A stretch of 64,000 nt of DNA from positions 85,161,765 to 85,225,764 of the forward strand of contig CM037588.1 of assembly GCA_021018995.1 (NCBI GenBank). Direction: 5' to 3'. Each line of letters opens with the position of its first letter. The first letter of the stretch is position 1. Below are positions 14,371 through 25,127 of the stretch, in pieces. The translations under genes were made by a program, and so were the position numbers. Source of the DNA: Chloranthus sessilifolius (taxonomy: Eukaryota; Streptophyta; Magnoliopsida; Chloranthales; Chloranthaceae). The notes beneath the pieces were generated by a model. That model was not told the origin of the DNA. It saw only the letters and a list, made by a program, of their open reading frames with translations, and did not search any database.

Positions 14371-14733
14371 TCACCGCTGTAATCGAGCTAGAGTCGTGTT
14401 GGAGTCTGAACTGGATTGAGCTTTCTCCGGAATGGTGTTTTGTAGCTCAGTATACTCCTCAGATTTTATCTTTCTGATGAGGCCAAGGTGTTTGGTGAGG
14501 CTAGTGGTCTTCAATTTTTCTTGATCCAGTTGGGCTTGCAACATGGACACCATGTGTTGCTCAGTCCTCACCAGCTGAAATGTTTGACCCAGCAGGTCCC
14601 GCATTTTATCTCTTTCAAATTTCATAAAAATCTCTAACTTCCTGATTTGGTTTTCATAGGGGGTGCGGATGTAAGCTTGCAAATCAGCTAGCCCCTTTTG
14701 AACATCTCTGCGGATATAAGGGTTATTTTCCAT
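14371..14733 (-). CDS. Short coiled-coil-like 3' ORF
   Basis: This 120-residue open stretch begins MENNPYIRRDVQKGL. It is rich in charged residues and leucines (QIRKLEIFMKFERDKMRDLL, QLDQEKLKTTSLTKHL), suggesting a helical or coiled-coil segment. It is the last open stretch before the 3' non-coding region. It may be the far end of the same ancestral 3' product as its two upstream neighbours, but that is inference. Confidence 0.45.
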   Translation of the reverse strand: MENNPYIRRDVQKGLADLQAYIRTPYENQIRKLEIFMKFERDKMRDLLGQTFQLVRTEQHMVSMLQAQLDQEKLKTTSLTKHLGLIRKIKSEEYTELQNTIPEKAQSSSDSNTTLARLQR

Positions 14734-14754
14734 GGCTTTGATGAGGGTGGCATA

Positions 14755-16185
14755 TCAGGGGAGGGGAATGGAATGGTAGGGGACTAAAGGTGGCCCAACT
14801 ATGGTAGGGGGAGAAGAAGTGGCTAGAAAGGGGACAACAGGGTCTGTCTGAGTGGCTTGCTCAGAGAAAATGGGGAGTGGTGGAGGGGATGGAATCAAAG
14901 GAGCTTCAGTTTGAGTATGTGCTGCCTGGGTAGTAGTGGTGGGGGTGGGCAGATCAACCAATATTACAGGGTCTGTCTGAGTGGCTTGCTCAGAGAAAAT
15001 GGGGAGTGGTGGAGGGGATGGAATCAAAGGAGCTTCAGTTTGAGTATGTGCTGCCTGGGTAGTAGTGGTGGGGGTGGGCAGATCAACCAATATTACCTCT
15101 GGATCCGTTTGGGTGGCCTGGGAAGAAAAAATAGGTACAGGGTAATGGTGGTTGTTTGGGATGTGGAAGCTAAGGTATGGAGCCATGGTGCATTGATTGT
15201 CTGTGTTAATTTGAAGTTGAGCTAGGGTGGATTGAAGGTAGAAAAGGATTTGGATCATGGATGCTGATGTGGGAGAGGTGGGCATAGTAGAGACTGGGAC
15301 AACTGAGGTGGAGGGAGGAGGTGCAATGGCTGTAAACGGAGAGGTTGGAAATTGGCTGAAGGGAGGAGGAGCAGGTATAGGGGTGGGGTCTAGTTCCATG
15401 GTTTCAAAAATAGAACCCATTAGAGAAGAGTAGGCCTCTGTAGTGAAGGGCTCAGGTTCAGGTGTAGGGGAGGTCTCAGGTGTGTGGGCTGATGGAGCAG
15501 GGGAATTTGAGGGGCTTTGGAGCAGAGGAGTGCAGGGGGATGGGGCAATAAAATCTGTAGCTAACTCCTCTAAAGCCTGGGCATTGGATGGTGAAATTGG
15601 TGGTGTGAGAATGGTTAGAGTGGTTGGTGTAGAGGGGGAGTCCGCAATTGGAATGATGGAATGTGTGGGAGATGGGACAGCTGGGATAGGTGAAAGTGCA
15701 GGGGCTTGAGTAGGGGAGTAGGGAGCAAGGGCAACTTCCTCCAAAGTAGCAGTCACAAAAAGTCTTGGCAGAGATGTTTCAAGAAGTGGGGCAGCTAAAG
15801 AGCTGGTCACCACAGGAGTTGGTAGAACTGGATCAGGCAAAGTTGATTCTGACAAATTTGGATCTGGCAACATGGCAGGGGCAGGCTCAATTGTAAGCTC
15901 AAATGCAGCTGCAGGGGTGGCTTCAGGTGGAGGCTCATCTGCAGATGTGGGTTCTGGCTCACTCACAACTGCAGGTTCAGTCAGGGCGGGGGCATGTGTA
16001 GGTTCACCTGCCTCTCTCATCCTTCTCAGCATAGCCTGGCTTGTAGTCCAAGCCTTTTTCCCAAAATTGTGAGGGGTAATGACTTCAAATGGCTCCTCAC
16101 TATCAATGTCGAATTTGATCAATCTGCCAAATGGTAGGCCAGCTATCTTCTGCTCTTTCTTGACTTGAAATGCTGACATCACCAT
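14755..16185 (-). CDS. Proline/threonine-rich 3' ORF with a 43-residue tandem repeat
   Basis: A 476-residue open stretch lies on the same strand as pol. After an N-terminal part of ordinary composition (EEPFEVITPHNFGKKAWTTSQAMLRR) it becomes very rich in P, T, S and A. Near the C-terminus a 43-residue unit (129 bp) with FSEQATQTDP and PLIPSPPPLP is present in two nearly identical copies, plus an older diverged one. It is probably a disordered region of the 3' ORF product. No enzymatic motif is seen and the function is unknown. Confidence 0.6.
   Translation of the reverse strand: MVMSAFQVKKEQKIAGLPFGRLIKFDIDSEEPFEVITPHNFGKKAWTTSQAMLRRMREAGEPTHAPALTEPAVVSEPEPTSADEPPPEATPAAAFELTIEPAPAMLPDPNLSESTLPDPVLPTPVVTSSLAAPLLETSLPRLFVTATLEEVALAPYSPTQAPALSPIPAVPSPTHSIIPIADSPSTPTTLTILTPPISPSNAQALEELATDFIAPSPCTPLLQSPSNSPAPSAHTPETSPTPEPEPFTTEAYSSLMGSIFETMELDPTPIPAPPPFSQFPTSPFTAIAPPPSTSVVPVSTMPTSPTSASMIQILFYLQSTLAQLQINTDNQCTMAPYLSFHIPNNHHYPVPIFSSQATQTDPEVILVDLPTPTTTTQAAHTQTEAPLIPSPPPLPIFSEQATQTDPVILVDLPTPTTTTQAAHTQTEAPLIPSPPPLPIFSEQATQTDPVVPFLATSSPPTIVGPPLVPYHSIPLP
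14839..15110. repeat. 129-bp tandem duplication
   Basis: The segment starting at 14839 (AGGGTCTGTCTGAGTGG) recurs at 14968, an offset of 129 bp, almost without difference. A third diverged partial copy starts about 15097. The length is a multiple of three, so the repeat stays in frame in the proline-rich ORF on the minus strand. Confidence 0.9.
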
Positions 16186-16189
16186 AGCT

Positions 16190-17026
16190 TCAAAAAATTA
16201 ACATAGGGGCATTGAAAAACTGCCCCTTGGAGAAATGAAAAAGGGCCTCTAAAATTGGTGTTCTCCTCTCTTGGCTGTGCCCAGTGACATAAAAGCTGCC
16301 CCTTAAAATAGAATCCATTAATAGAAATTGGGGGGCAAGGTCTCTTCTCATGATGGACTGCCCAGTGCCCACAATACCTTGGGTTAAATGGGCAGCTATC
16401 TCTCTAAAAGTGGTCGTTTCTGGAGCAGCCAAAGGACCAGAGGGATCAAATTGGAATGGTATCCCTAAAGCGTTCCCTATGTCTTCAAATGTCACAGTAA
16501 GATCGCAATCATCAATGAAAATTACAAGGGTAGGGACATCAGCATCTTTTTCAGTGACCTTGACTAGGTTTTGGTACCATAACTTCACCATCCTCGAGTA
16601 AATTTTCTCTGGTAAGGGGGTAAGGATATTGCTTAGTAAAGCCTCTCTAAGGTATCTTAAGGATGGCAAGCACTCTGGTTTGGTGATGAAAAAAGTTTCG
16701 TCTACCATCAGCTCGGGTATTAGCTTCTGAGCATCAATGAAGGGATTTGGTAGGACCAAATGAATGGGCAGAGGAGTAAGCTCAAGCTCAGGGCTACCAG
16801 CAGCAGGGGTGGGTTCCTCATGTCTAATTTTCTTACCTTTCTCCACCCTGTCTGCCTTATCCATTGAAAGTTTCCATTTAGTTGAAGTTTTAGCTTTTCC
16901 TTTTACTTTTGGTGTCGGTTTGCTCACTTTCTTAGCAGAGGATTTGGAGAACATTGCGGGCAATGATTTCTCCGCTTTTCCCATTCTAGATTGATGTAAA
17001 AAAATGCTCAAAATAGATGCTGACAC
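16190..17026 (-). CDS. Extra 3' ORF of the Athila-type element, plant-transposon-protein-like domain
   Basis: This open stretch of 278 residues lies between integrase and the 3' LTR, where Athila elements carry their env-like ORF. The N-terminus is basic (KKVSKPTPKVKGKAKTSTK). The rest has RMVKLWYQNLVKV, LTVTFEDIGNALGIPFQF, REIAAHLTQ and APQFLLMDSILRG. That layout recalls the putative plant transposon protein or PMD-like domain found in many retroelement-linked plant ORFs. I see no clear signal peptide or membrane span, so an envelope role is not supported. The domain name is an inference from motifs. The next open stretch follows within a few bases on the same strand. Confidence 0.6.
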   Translation of the reverse strand: MSASILSIFLHQSRMGKAEKSLPAMFSKSSAKKVSKPTPKVKGKAKTSTKWKLSMDKADRVEKGKKIRHEEPTPAAGSPELELTPLPIHLVLPNPFIDAQKLIPELMVDETFFITKPECLPSLRYLREALLSNILTPLPEKIYSRMVKLWYQNLVKVTEKDADVPTLVIFIDDCDLTVTFEDIGNALGIPFQFDPSGPLAAPETTTFREIAAHLTQGIVGTGQSIMRRDLAPQFLLMDSILRGSFYVTGHSQERRTPILEALFHFSKGQFFNAPMLIF

Positions 17027-17279
17027 AGAATCAACTTACTAAATGATAACCAGAGAGAATGGGTAGAGAAATACCGAGATCTAGGGTTTATGTTTGAACG
17101 AGTTGTTTGCTTTGCAGAAATCCCCCAGATTACAAGCTGAAATCCTTCTCTGAAAATGCAAATGATCTACACAATCAGTTACAAAAGGGTAGTAAACTTG
17201 TTAACTCGTGCAAGGAGAGAGTGAAGTAGGGTAGCAGTGAAGAGTCACTCTGCAGAAAGAGTTTGAAATGAAACCCCGA

Positions 17280-17620
17280 CTTCGAAAGGGGTTTAAATAT
17301 ACTCAAAGTTAATATCGCAAAGTGCTTTTAAGTTTTCGAAAAGTTCCAAAAGAGACCTTTTTACAATTGCGAATGGCATCAGTACCATTCGACAAGTTAA
17401 CAGCTTCAGAAACATCATTTCGCAAAGGAATTAGCTTCAGAACTATCTTTTCGAAAAGAAAATGGCTTCAGCACCAACTATTCGAAAAGCACATCTTTGC
17501 TTTCGAGCAGTTCATTACAGCTCCAGAGTCTATTCGAAAAGCAATTTGGACTTTGCGAAAAGCGAATTATGACTTTGCGACTGAACTTTAAGCATGTTTA
17601 AACTATGCGAAAAGAGATAA
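17280..17620 (-). promoter_or_regulatory. TTCGCAAAG/TTCGAAAAG motif cluster upstream of the 3' ORFs
   Basis: Within about 300 bp there are around ten copies of short motifs of the TTTCGCAAAG, CTTTTCGAAAAG and ATTCGACAAG type, some perfect palindromes (CTTTTCGAAAAG near 17451). The same motifs are clustered in both LTRs of the element. On the minus strand they sit just upstream of a TATATTTAAA box (about 17293-17304) and of the 3' ORF starting at 17026. A separate promoter for the 3' ORFs is an inference. Confidence 0.5.
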
Positions 17621-17684
17621 AAGCAGAAACAAAGAAAATAAGCAAAAACTATGATATACAAACATAATGTACAGTTTTCTACCA

Positions 17685-19081
17685 TCAAATTTTTGGAGAT
17701 TCGTGATGATAGATGGGCAGCACAGGCTCCTGGGTATTTTCAATGCATGGTTTGAGCCTCTGACCATTGACCTTTATGATTCTTCCATTACTTGGATCAA
17801 GGATGTCAACAGCTCCCGAAGGGGCTGCTTGAATGACAGTGTATGGCCCTTCCCATCTGGATCTCAGTTTTCCTGGGAAAAAGTTGAGCTTTGAGTTAAA
17901 TAACCATACCTTAGAACCAGCTGTGAACTCTTTTCTCAATAAATTTTTATCATGAAAAGTTTTGACTTTCTCTTTATATAATCTTGAATTGGTGTATGCA
18001 TCCATTCGCAGCTCTTCTAACTCAAAGAAGTTGCAATTTCTGTGATTACCAATGAGTTAGATCCATGTTCAATGTTGTAATGGCCCAAAAAGCTTTATAT
18101 TCTAACTCTACTGGTAAATGGCATGCTTTGCCATAGACCAACCTAAATGGGGACATACCAATTGGGGTTTTATAGGCTGTCCTATATGCCCACAATGCAT
18201 CATTCAGCTTAAAGGACCAATCCTTTCTATCCTTCTTCACAGTCTTTTCCAAAATATGTTTGATTTCTCTATTGGAAATCTCCTCTTGTCCACTGGTTTG
18301 TGGTTGATATGGAGTGGCTACTCTATGAGTCACAGTATTTCTTCAACAATGTTTCAAAATGTCTATTACAAAATGGCTTCCCCATCACCGATAATGGCTC
18401 GGGAAAATCAAACCCCGGAAAAATGTGATCCTTAAGAAATTTCAGAACCACTTTGTGATCATTTGTTTTAGTTCCGCTGTATACAATCCATTTGGATACA
18501 TAATCCACAGCTACTAAAATCAAGTTATTCCCATTGGAAGGAGGGAAAGGACCCATGAAGTATATCCCCCACACATCAAACAACTCAACTACCAAAATAG
18601 GTCAGAAAGGCATTGAGTTTCTCTTGGAAATGCCGCCTAATTTCTCTCGAGTAGGTGACTTACAATGCTGCAGGGCATCCTTGAAAAGTGTAGGCCAATA
18701 AAATCCACACTGCAAAACTTTTGCAACAGTTTTGTTCCCACTAAAATGACCTCCACAGGCATGTTCATGACACATAGAAAGTATTCTATGAAATTCTTGG
18801 TCAGGGACACATTTCCTTATTATTTGATCTGCACAACTCTTAGACAGATAAGGATCCTCCCAGATGAAGTGTTTAACTTTTGAGAAGAAAAGATCTTTAT
18901 CCATTCTATTCCAATGGTGAGGAATTCTTCCAGTAGCCAAAAAGTTGACTATGTTAGCAAACCAAGGAGTGTGTTCACTAATAGCAAAAAGTTGCTCATC
19001 AGGGAAAGATTCATTGATAGGCAACCTATCAATCTCAACAGTTAAAATTCTGGAGAGGTGATCAGCCACCACATTCTCCAC
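17685..19081 (-). pseudogene. pol: Integrase region, Athila type (fossil)
   Basis: The N-terminal part has DHLSRI, then a zinc-finger segment CHEHACGGHFSGNKT and GFYWPTLFKDA. The core contains [17 protein letters not shown] and VDYVSKWI, followed by [42 protein letters not shown] precedes the C-terminal RWEGPYTV (GPY/F module). These identify a gypsy integrase without a chromodomain. The core is interrupted. Confidence 0.87.
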
Positions 19082-19099
19082 CCCTTTTTTATCTTTAAT

Positions 19100-19630
19100 C
19101 TATAGATCAAACTCCTGTAATAGGAGAATCCACCTGATTAATCTTAGTTTGGTGTCCTTAGACAGAAGGTATTTCAAGGCAGAGTGGTCAGTGAACACCA
19201 CTATTTGTGAACCCAAGACATATGACCTGAATTTTTCTAAAGCAAAAAAAATTGCCAGCAGCTCCTTCTCAGTTGTTGTGTAATTGAGCTGTGCATCAAT
19301 CATTGATCTACTGGCATAAGCTATAACATGAGGCAGCTTATCTTTTCTTTGTCCAAGGACAGCTCCCAAAGCATAATCTGATGCATCACACATCAATTCA
19401 AAAGGTAATGAATAATCTGGAGACTGCAATATTGGAGCTGAAATCAGACAGTTTTTTAGGAATTCAAAAGCCTTCATGCATTCATTATTGAAAACAAAAG
19501 GGACATCTTGGCACAGCAAATGACAAAGAGGTTTAGTTATTTTACTGAAGTCCTTGATGAACCTACAGAAAATCCGACATGTCCTAAAAACTTCGATTTG
19601 TTTAACGGTTTTGGGAGGTGGTATATGCAA
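19100..19630 (-). pseudogene. pol: RNase H region (fossil element)
   Basis: Motifs seen are [34 protein letters not shown] and [11 protein letters not shown], the three characteristic parts of the gypsy RNase H. They carry the first acidic residue (CDAS), the glutamate (EKE) and the third (TDH). It follows RT directly. Confidence 0.85.
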
Positions 19631-20519
19631 TTAACTCAATTTTGCTTTGTCCACCTCAATGCCCTTGTGGGAAACAACATGGCCAAGGACAATGCCACAG
19701 GTGACCATGAAATGGCTCTTTTCCCGACTCAAAACCAGATTGGTTTCTTCATCTTTGTAGTACCAATTTGAGATGGTGTAAATCTTTGGGAAAAATTGTT
19801 GCCATAGATTGAGAAATCATCCATAAAAATCTCCATAAATTGGTCAATCATATAAAAAAAAATTGCATACATGCATCTTTGGAAGGTAGCAGGAGCATTA
19901 CAAAGACCAAAAGGCATTCTCCTATAGGCAAAAGTGCCAAAAGGGCAGTGAATGTGGTCTTTTCACGATCTTGTGGGTACAGGAATCAGTTGTAACGGAG
20001 TAACCATCGAAAATAGTAATAAGCTTTTCACCTTTAGCTTATCTAAGATCGATCAATGAATGGGAGGAAATGGTCTTTTACGGTCATTGCATTTAATTTT
20101 ACGTAATCAATCGGACTCTCCATCCGAGTTGTTTGCACGGTTGACATAAGCTCACGAATCTGAGGTTACTAAAGTGATTCCAGATTTCTTAGGTACCACA
20201 TGTGGGTGCTACCCAAGTGAATCAAATGGGGTAAATGACCCACATCCAATAATAACTTAACAACCTCTTTCATGACCACTTCTTGCATATGTGGGTTCAA
20301 CCTTCTTTGCATTTCTCTAGAAGGCTTTGCATCTTCTTCCAAGTGGATTTTGTGCATGCAAGCAATTTGGGTGATTCCTCCTAAATCAGCAATAGTCCAG
20401 CCAATTGTCCTTTTATGTTCTTTCAAGACTATCAATAGCTCTTCCTCTTGCTCCTTTGTGAGAGAGGAAGAAATAATGGCAGGCAATGATTTATGATTAC
20501 CTAAGAACACATACTTCAA
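19630..20519 (-). pseudogene. pol: Reverse transcriptase region (fossil)
   Basis: The upstream part carries EHKRTIGWTIADLGGI, the lead-in to RT in Athila elements. The core retains MPFGLCNAPATFQRCM and a catalytic-type FMDDFSIYG motif (the YxDD box in its FMDD form). The frame is interrupted, so the domain is a fossil. Order and spacing agree with PR before it and RNase H after it. Confidence 0.85.
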
Positions 20520-20856
20520 ATTTTGCTTTAGTTCTAAATCAGGTAAATGAGAAAGAAGGTAACAAAAGGTACCTTAGATGTTTGTGGAAGGGGGAGAGTA
20601 GCAGGTTTCCAAGAAGAGAAACTTGCTGATTGATTAAGAGTTCCTTGCACAACATTTATTTCCTCAGAATTTGAGATACAACTTGCTTTATTTTCAGCAT
20701 ATCTCCAAGCATCTTTAACATCTGTGGTGAAGTCTTCACCCTGCAGAAATTGTTGTAAAGTCCCTTCCACAAGTTCATCTAATAGATCAACATGAAAACA
20801 TTCTTCAGAGCTGAATTGAGGCTGTGTGACTGCATTATAAATATTTAATTTTACCT

Positions 20857-21297
20857 TCATGTTTCCAAATGAGACTTCCATAATACCAGACCTGCATTGA
20901 ATGCAAGCATTTGTGTGCAGAATGGTCTTCCCAAAATGACAGGGATGGAAGTTTTGCTTTTAGTTGGTTCCATATCCAAAACTAGAAAATCAGCAGGATA
21001 GAAGAATTTATCTACTCCCACCAATACATCTTCAATCATCCCTACTGGCTTTCTTTCAGATCTGTCTGCTAGTTGTAACACCACATGAGTGGGTTTTAAT
21101 TCTCCCAAACCTAGTTTCTCATATACAGAATATGGAAGTAGGTTGACACTGGCACCCAATAATGCAAGGGATTGTGGGGATTCCAGGATCTTGAAGTTTA
21201 GGAGGTGTAGCAATGGATAACACCTGGTTAATTCTTTCCACAGCAAAGACCTTTTTGGACAACTGTATCCTAGATTGTCTTTTGTGAGTGCAAACAT
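20857..21297 (-). pseudogene. pol: Aspartic protease region, Athila type (fossil)
   Basis: The stretch contains LGASVNLLPYSVYEKLGLGELKPT, the region of the retropepsin active site in Athila elements, then ADRSERKPVGMIEDVLVGVD and a C-terminal VILGRPF. The last is the usual retropepsin ILGRPFL-type motif. It follows gag and precedes RT, as expected. Confidence 0.85.
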
Positions 21298-23109
21298 CTT
21301 TCAAAAATTTTGCATATGCTGGAATTTGTTTGATTGCCTCAAGCAAAGGTAAATTTATCTTGACTTGCTTGAAAGTCTCCATCATCTCATCTATTTTTAT
21401 GTTCCCTTTATCAAAAGGGGATACAGATTTCATTGCATGGGGAAATGGTAAATGAGGAACTAATCTTTCATCTACAGCTTTAGAAGTGTTTTCAGAAATT
21501 TTTTCTTTTCTGTTTTTCATTTTTTTGGTTTTTCTGAGGTACATCGAACCCCATCGCTATCACTATGCTTCTTGTTGCATATCTTTATCCTCTTCCTCAT
21601 TTCTTTCTTCTTGATACCCACTTTGTTATCTATCATTTTCCACTTCTCAAAGTGGTGATAGGTTTTACTTCTTCATGTGAATTAGAAGCTTCTCAACCAT
21701 GAACTATCCTTTGGGATTGTTCAAAGGTTGGGTAACTTTCCTTCCTCTCTTTTTGCCAAGGTATTTGAAAGCTGTCCCAATGTTTCCTCAATCTTCTTTA
21801 TGCTCTGGCTGTGAAAATTCATAGTTTGAGTTAAAGATCCTAAATTCTGAAGTGAATTTAGGACTTGATTATCAAAAGAAAGGGACCTGGAAGGGTTTTG
21901 AAAGGCATCGCATCATTGTTGTTGTGGAATGGGCGAAAGTTTGGTGTGACATAAAAATTCTGTTGATACGGCTGTGCAGTTTTGAAAGGCATTTGCTTCT
22001 TTGGTTGCTGCTGTTGTTGGGATTGGTTATTCCCCTGGTTCCACCTCAAATTCGGGTGTGCTCTCCATGGATATTCATTTGACTGCATCTGTCCAAATGA
22101 TTGAGCAGCATGAGCTTGTTCCACCATTAAATCTGGGAACTGTGATGGAGCAGGACATTGGTCAAGTGAATGAGTAGGGGACTGGCATATCAGACATGCC
22201 TCCTCTATTCTTGAAATATTTGGAGTTTTAAGTGAGTCCATCAATCTATCAAACTTTGTGGTTAGATTGTCCATCTTTCTTTCCAACTCATTCACCTCAT
22301 AGATCTTCCCTTTGGTGGGTTGGTGGTTGTTCAACCTAGCAGGATTTTCAATTTCTCTTGACAGAGATTCCTGCTGAGTTGAGTTTTCACCAATCACCTC
22401 AAATAAGTCCCAAACCTCTTCAACTGTTTTTTGCAAGTAAGTGCCTCCACATGAGGCATCCACCATATTTTTGCCTTTTTGATCAATTTCTTGATAGAAG
22501 CTTTGAGCTAGCTGCCACCTAGGAATTTGATGATGAGGACATTGCCTTAACAGTTCCTTAAATCTTTCCCATGCTTCATGGAAAGTTTCAGTTGAGTTTT
22601 GGGAGAATGAAATGATACTTTGTCTCAATTGGCTTGTTTTAGACATTGGAAAATATTTGGCTAAGAATTGACACTGCAAATCATTCCAAGAAGTGATACT
22701 GTTTGGTGGTAACATGGATAACCATGCTCTAGCTTTATCCTTTAATGAAAAAGGAAAGAGCCTAAGCTTGGTTGCAGACCGTCCAATTTATGTTGAATGT
22801 GGTGCAAAGAGCCAAGAATTCATCCACATGTTTGTATGGGTCTTCCATACTCAACCCATGGAAGGAAGGAAGCATTTGGATAGTTGATGACTTGATCTCA
22901 TAATTTCCTTCAACAGTAGGAAATTGAATGCAAAAGGGGGAATTATAAGCACCAGGTGCAAAGTAATCCCTCAAAAGTCGAGGTTCTTCACCCATAGTAG
23001 CAGAATTCTGTGTTGTTTGTTTGGTTCGTAGTATCCTTTCAACTTCTAAATTCAATGGGAGAATCTCGAAATTTGAGAGTCCTCCTACCAAACATACAAC
23101 TTCGAACAA
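21119..23109 (-). pseudogene. gag: gag region, Athila type (fossil)
   Basis: This encodes the capsid and nucleocapsid part. The N-terminal part has LRDYFAPGAYNSP and LPSFHGLSMEDPYKH, hallmark Athila capsid wording. The middle has FPMSKTSQLRQ and ETFHEAWERFKELLRQCPHHQ, the conserved retrotransposon gag core. A zinc knuckle CLICQSPTHSLDQC (CX2CX4HX4C) follows, then a Q/N-rich tail. The region is readable in a few long open stretches but is not intact. It lies directly downstream of the primer site, after a short leader (23110-23267) that holds nothing else. Confidence 0.88.
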
Positions 23110-23267
23110 AAAATCTGATTATTCACAACAAACCTTGAATTCCTTTTTAAGTAATTTCCTTCTTTAAAAAAAATTGGACATGAATAATCGCAGTATAAAC
23201 AATAGAATAGTTTAGTACTGATAAAAATTAAAATGAAAACTTAGGTCTATCTATTTTAGAACAAATT

Positions 23268-23284
23268 TCCCGGCAACGGCGCCA
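23268..23284 (-). promoter_or_regulatory. Primer binding site, tRNA-Asp type
   Basis: Read on the minus strand this is TGGCGCCGTTGCCGGG, six bases inside the 5' LTR. It is complementary to the 3' end of plant tRNA-Asp, the primer normally used by Athila elements. Confidence 0.9.
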
Positions 23285-23290
23285 AAAACT

Positions 23291-25127
23291 TGTTGTTTCT
23301 TCTTAGTGTGCTTGATTTATGTGAGTTTTGAAAACAGATTTATTAAAGAAATATCAGCACAGTTAGAAGAGAATTAGCCTGCAAGATCAGGGCCAATTGT
23401 AGCAAGTTTTAAAAGTAAGTGAGTGAAAGATCGTCCATAGAGAATTTGTCTAAAATGTAAGATAAACCTCCAGATCTGAGGTACCAGATCTGGCTTCTTA
23501 TCATATCTAGAAAACTGATAGGATGAGAGGTTTGAATTTGTCACGTTTAACAAACTAAAAATAAAGAAAAATTTAAACTAAATGATCCAGATCCGAGTTG
23601 GGGGAGTGATTGAAACAAAGATGAAGAAGTAATATCTAAATCTGATTTGGTCTTTGAAATCTAATGAGAATAACTGCAGCTCAACAGAGGTGATCCAATC
23701 TTCATCTGGCTACAAGCACAGATGTAAGAGAGATAAATCTAATTCAAGGATTAGGCTTACGCTTATGGCTATGGTCTGTCCACTTTAATGGCCACAAACC
23801 ATCCAATAGTCTTTAATCCAAATCCTCAATTCAGAAAAATAAACATCACTACAAATGCTGTAAGAGACTAGATTACCAACACTAATTCTTACAAGATTAA
23901 TGAATCAAGGGAAATTGCATGCACAACAATGAATCTAAAGGAGTCTAATGTACTGAGGAGATCAGAGGGAACCCTTGACATGAGTCCAATGGAGAATGCA
24001 TAGTTTACAGCAACCTTTTAAAATTCATCCTTACAATTTACAGAGCACGGCTTAACAGCTCTCGGATTTGCAGTCGTGGATGCAAACTCTCCTTTGAGTT
24101 ACAGTAGTATCTCATAGCTCTCAAATGCAAGTACAAAGTAGGCTATTACAAGGATTGTAGACAAGCTGTCTGGCTGGGAAATGGGGGATTAGAAATGAAA
24201 CTCAAAATCTGGATGCCTCAATTGGGCAAATGCTTCGTCAATTTATAGCTTTCCCCAGGTCCAGCTCAGATGTGTATCAACCAATCAGAGGTTCTCAGAT
24301 CTGTATTGACCAATGGTAGTCGAGCACGGGGATCGAGATCTGTTTTGGCCAATCAGAATTCCTCGATCTATTTCAGCCAATCAGATGATAAAGGCATCAA
24401 TTCTATTTATGCATTTTGAAAGTTTGTTAGAGTTTCTAGAAGTTCCCGCCAAGTTATTCCCTCTCTAGGTGCTCATGTGGGGTGGAATATTCCTTCTCTT
24501 TATGCTTAGAACCCTCTGGAATGTCCCTAGGTTTTAAAACGCATTGGGACGTGTGCAACAGATTACTGAATTGCCCTTGTTAAAGCTGCGAATCTCCAGA
24601 ATACCTTTTCGCAAAGTACTGTGACTTCTGAAGCTCTTTTCGTAATGTTTAATCTCTCTTCGAATTGTGTTTTCTCCTTTTTGCAAAGTTCAATCTTCTC
24701 TTCGAAGTGTGTTTTCTCCTTTTCGCAAAGTTCAATCTTCTCTTCGAGGAGTTCAGATGCTCTTCGAAAGCTACGCCTGGAGTTTTAGTCCTTTTCGCAG
24801 AGTTCAAGGTTCTTTACAAAAAGTGCAGGTTCTTTGCGAAAAGAACTCTGTAGTGCATTTCTCTATTCGAATTGTTCCCTGCTTCGCTTACAGGTCTTTG
24901 CCTCTTTACTTTAGACCTTTCAACAGCTGATGAGGTTGTTTTTTCACTTCCTTTCTTTGGACTGATATGGATTGTCATCTTTTTGGCATTTTTAAGATGC
25001 TTTTATGGTTAAGCCTGTCTTTATTGTTAGCTGCAATATAGGCACTTAAAACACTTATTTAGTTCTCTCGAAGGTCTATCAAGACTTAAGTTTAGGGGTG
25101 AAAAATGGTATTTTTCACTTGTCAACA
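23291..25127 (-). repeat. 5' LTR of the Athila-type element
   Basis: The left edge TGTTGTTTCTTC and the right edge TTGTCAACA form the TG...CA termini and match the other LTR. On the minus strand a TATAAAT box lies at 24241-24247. A cluster of TTCGCAAAG and TTCGAA motifs at about 24600-24850 lies upstream of it on that strand. This LTR would have driven transcription of the element. Confidence 0.93.

Larger units (their letters stand above)
10747..25127 (-). mobile_element. Athila-type Ty3/gypsy LTR retrotransposon, full length, coding part decayed
   Basis: A 14.4-kb element lies on the minus strand. It has direct LTRs at 10747-12566 and 23291-25127 that start TGTTG and end CAACA, flanked by perfect 5-bp duplications ATACT (10742-10746 and 25128-25132) inside the minisatellite. 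Read on the minus strand the order is 5' LTR, primer site matching tRNA-Asp, gag, protease, RT, RNase H, integrase, extra 3' ORFs, purine tract, 3' LTR. The gag and protease wording (LRDYFAPGAYNSP, LGELKPT, ADRSERKPVG) and the tRNA-Asp primer are typical of the Athila lineage. The ends are whole, but the coding part is broken in roughly ten places, so this copy is a fossil. The LTRs are alike over nearly their whole length and differ mainly by short gaps, which suggests a fairly recent insertion. Confidence 0.95.

Noticed and set aside
14857-15225. 122-residue plus-strand ORF with WWRGWNQRSFSLSMCCLG repeats
   Set aside because: It is the antisense reading of the 129-bp duplication in the P/T-rich ORF.
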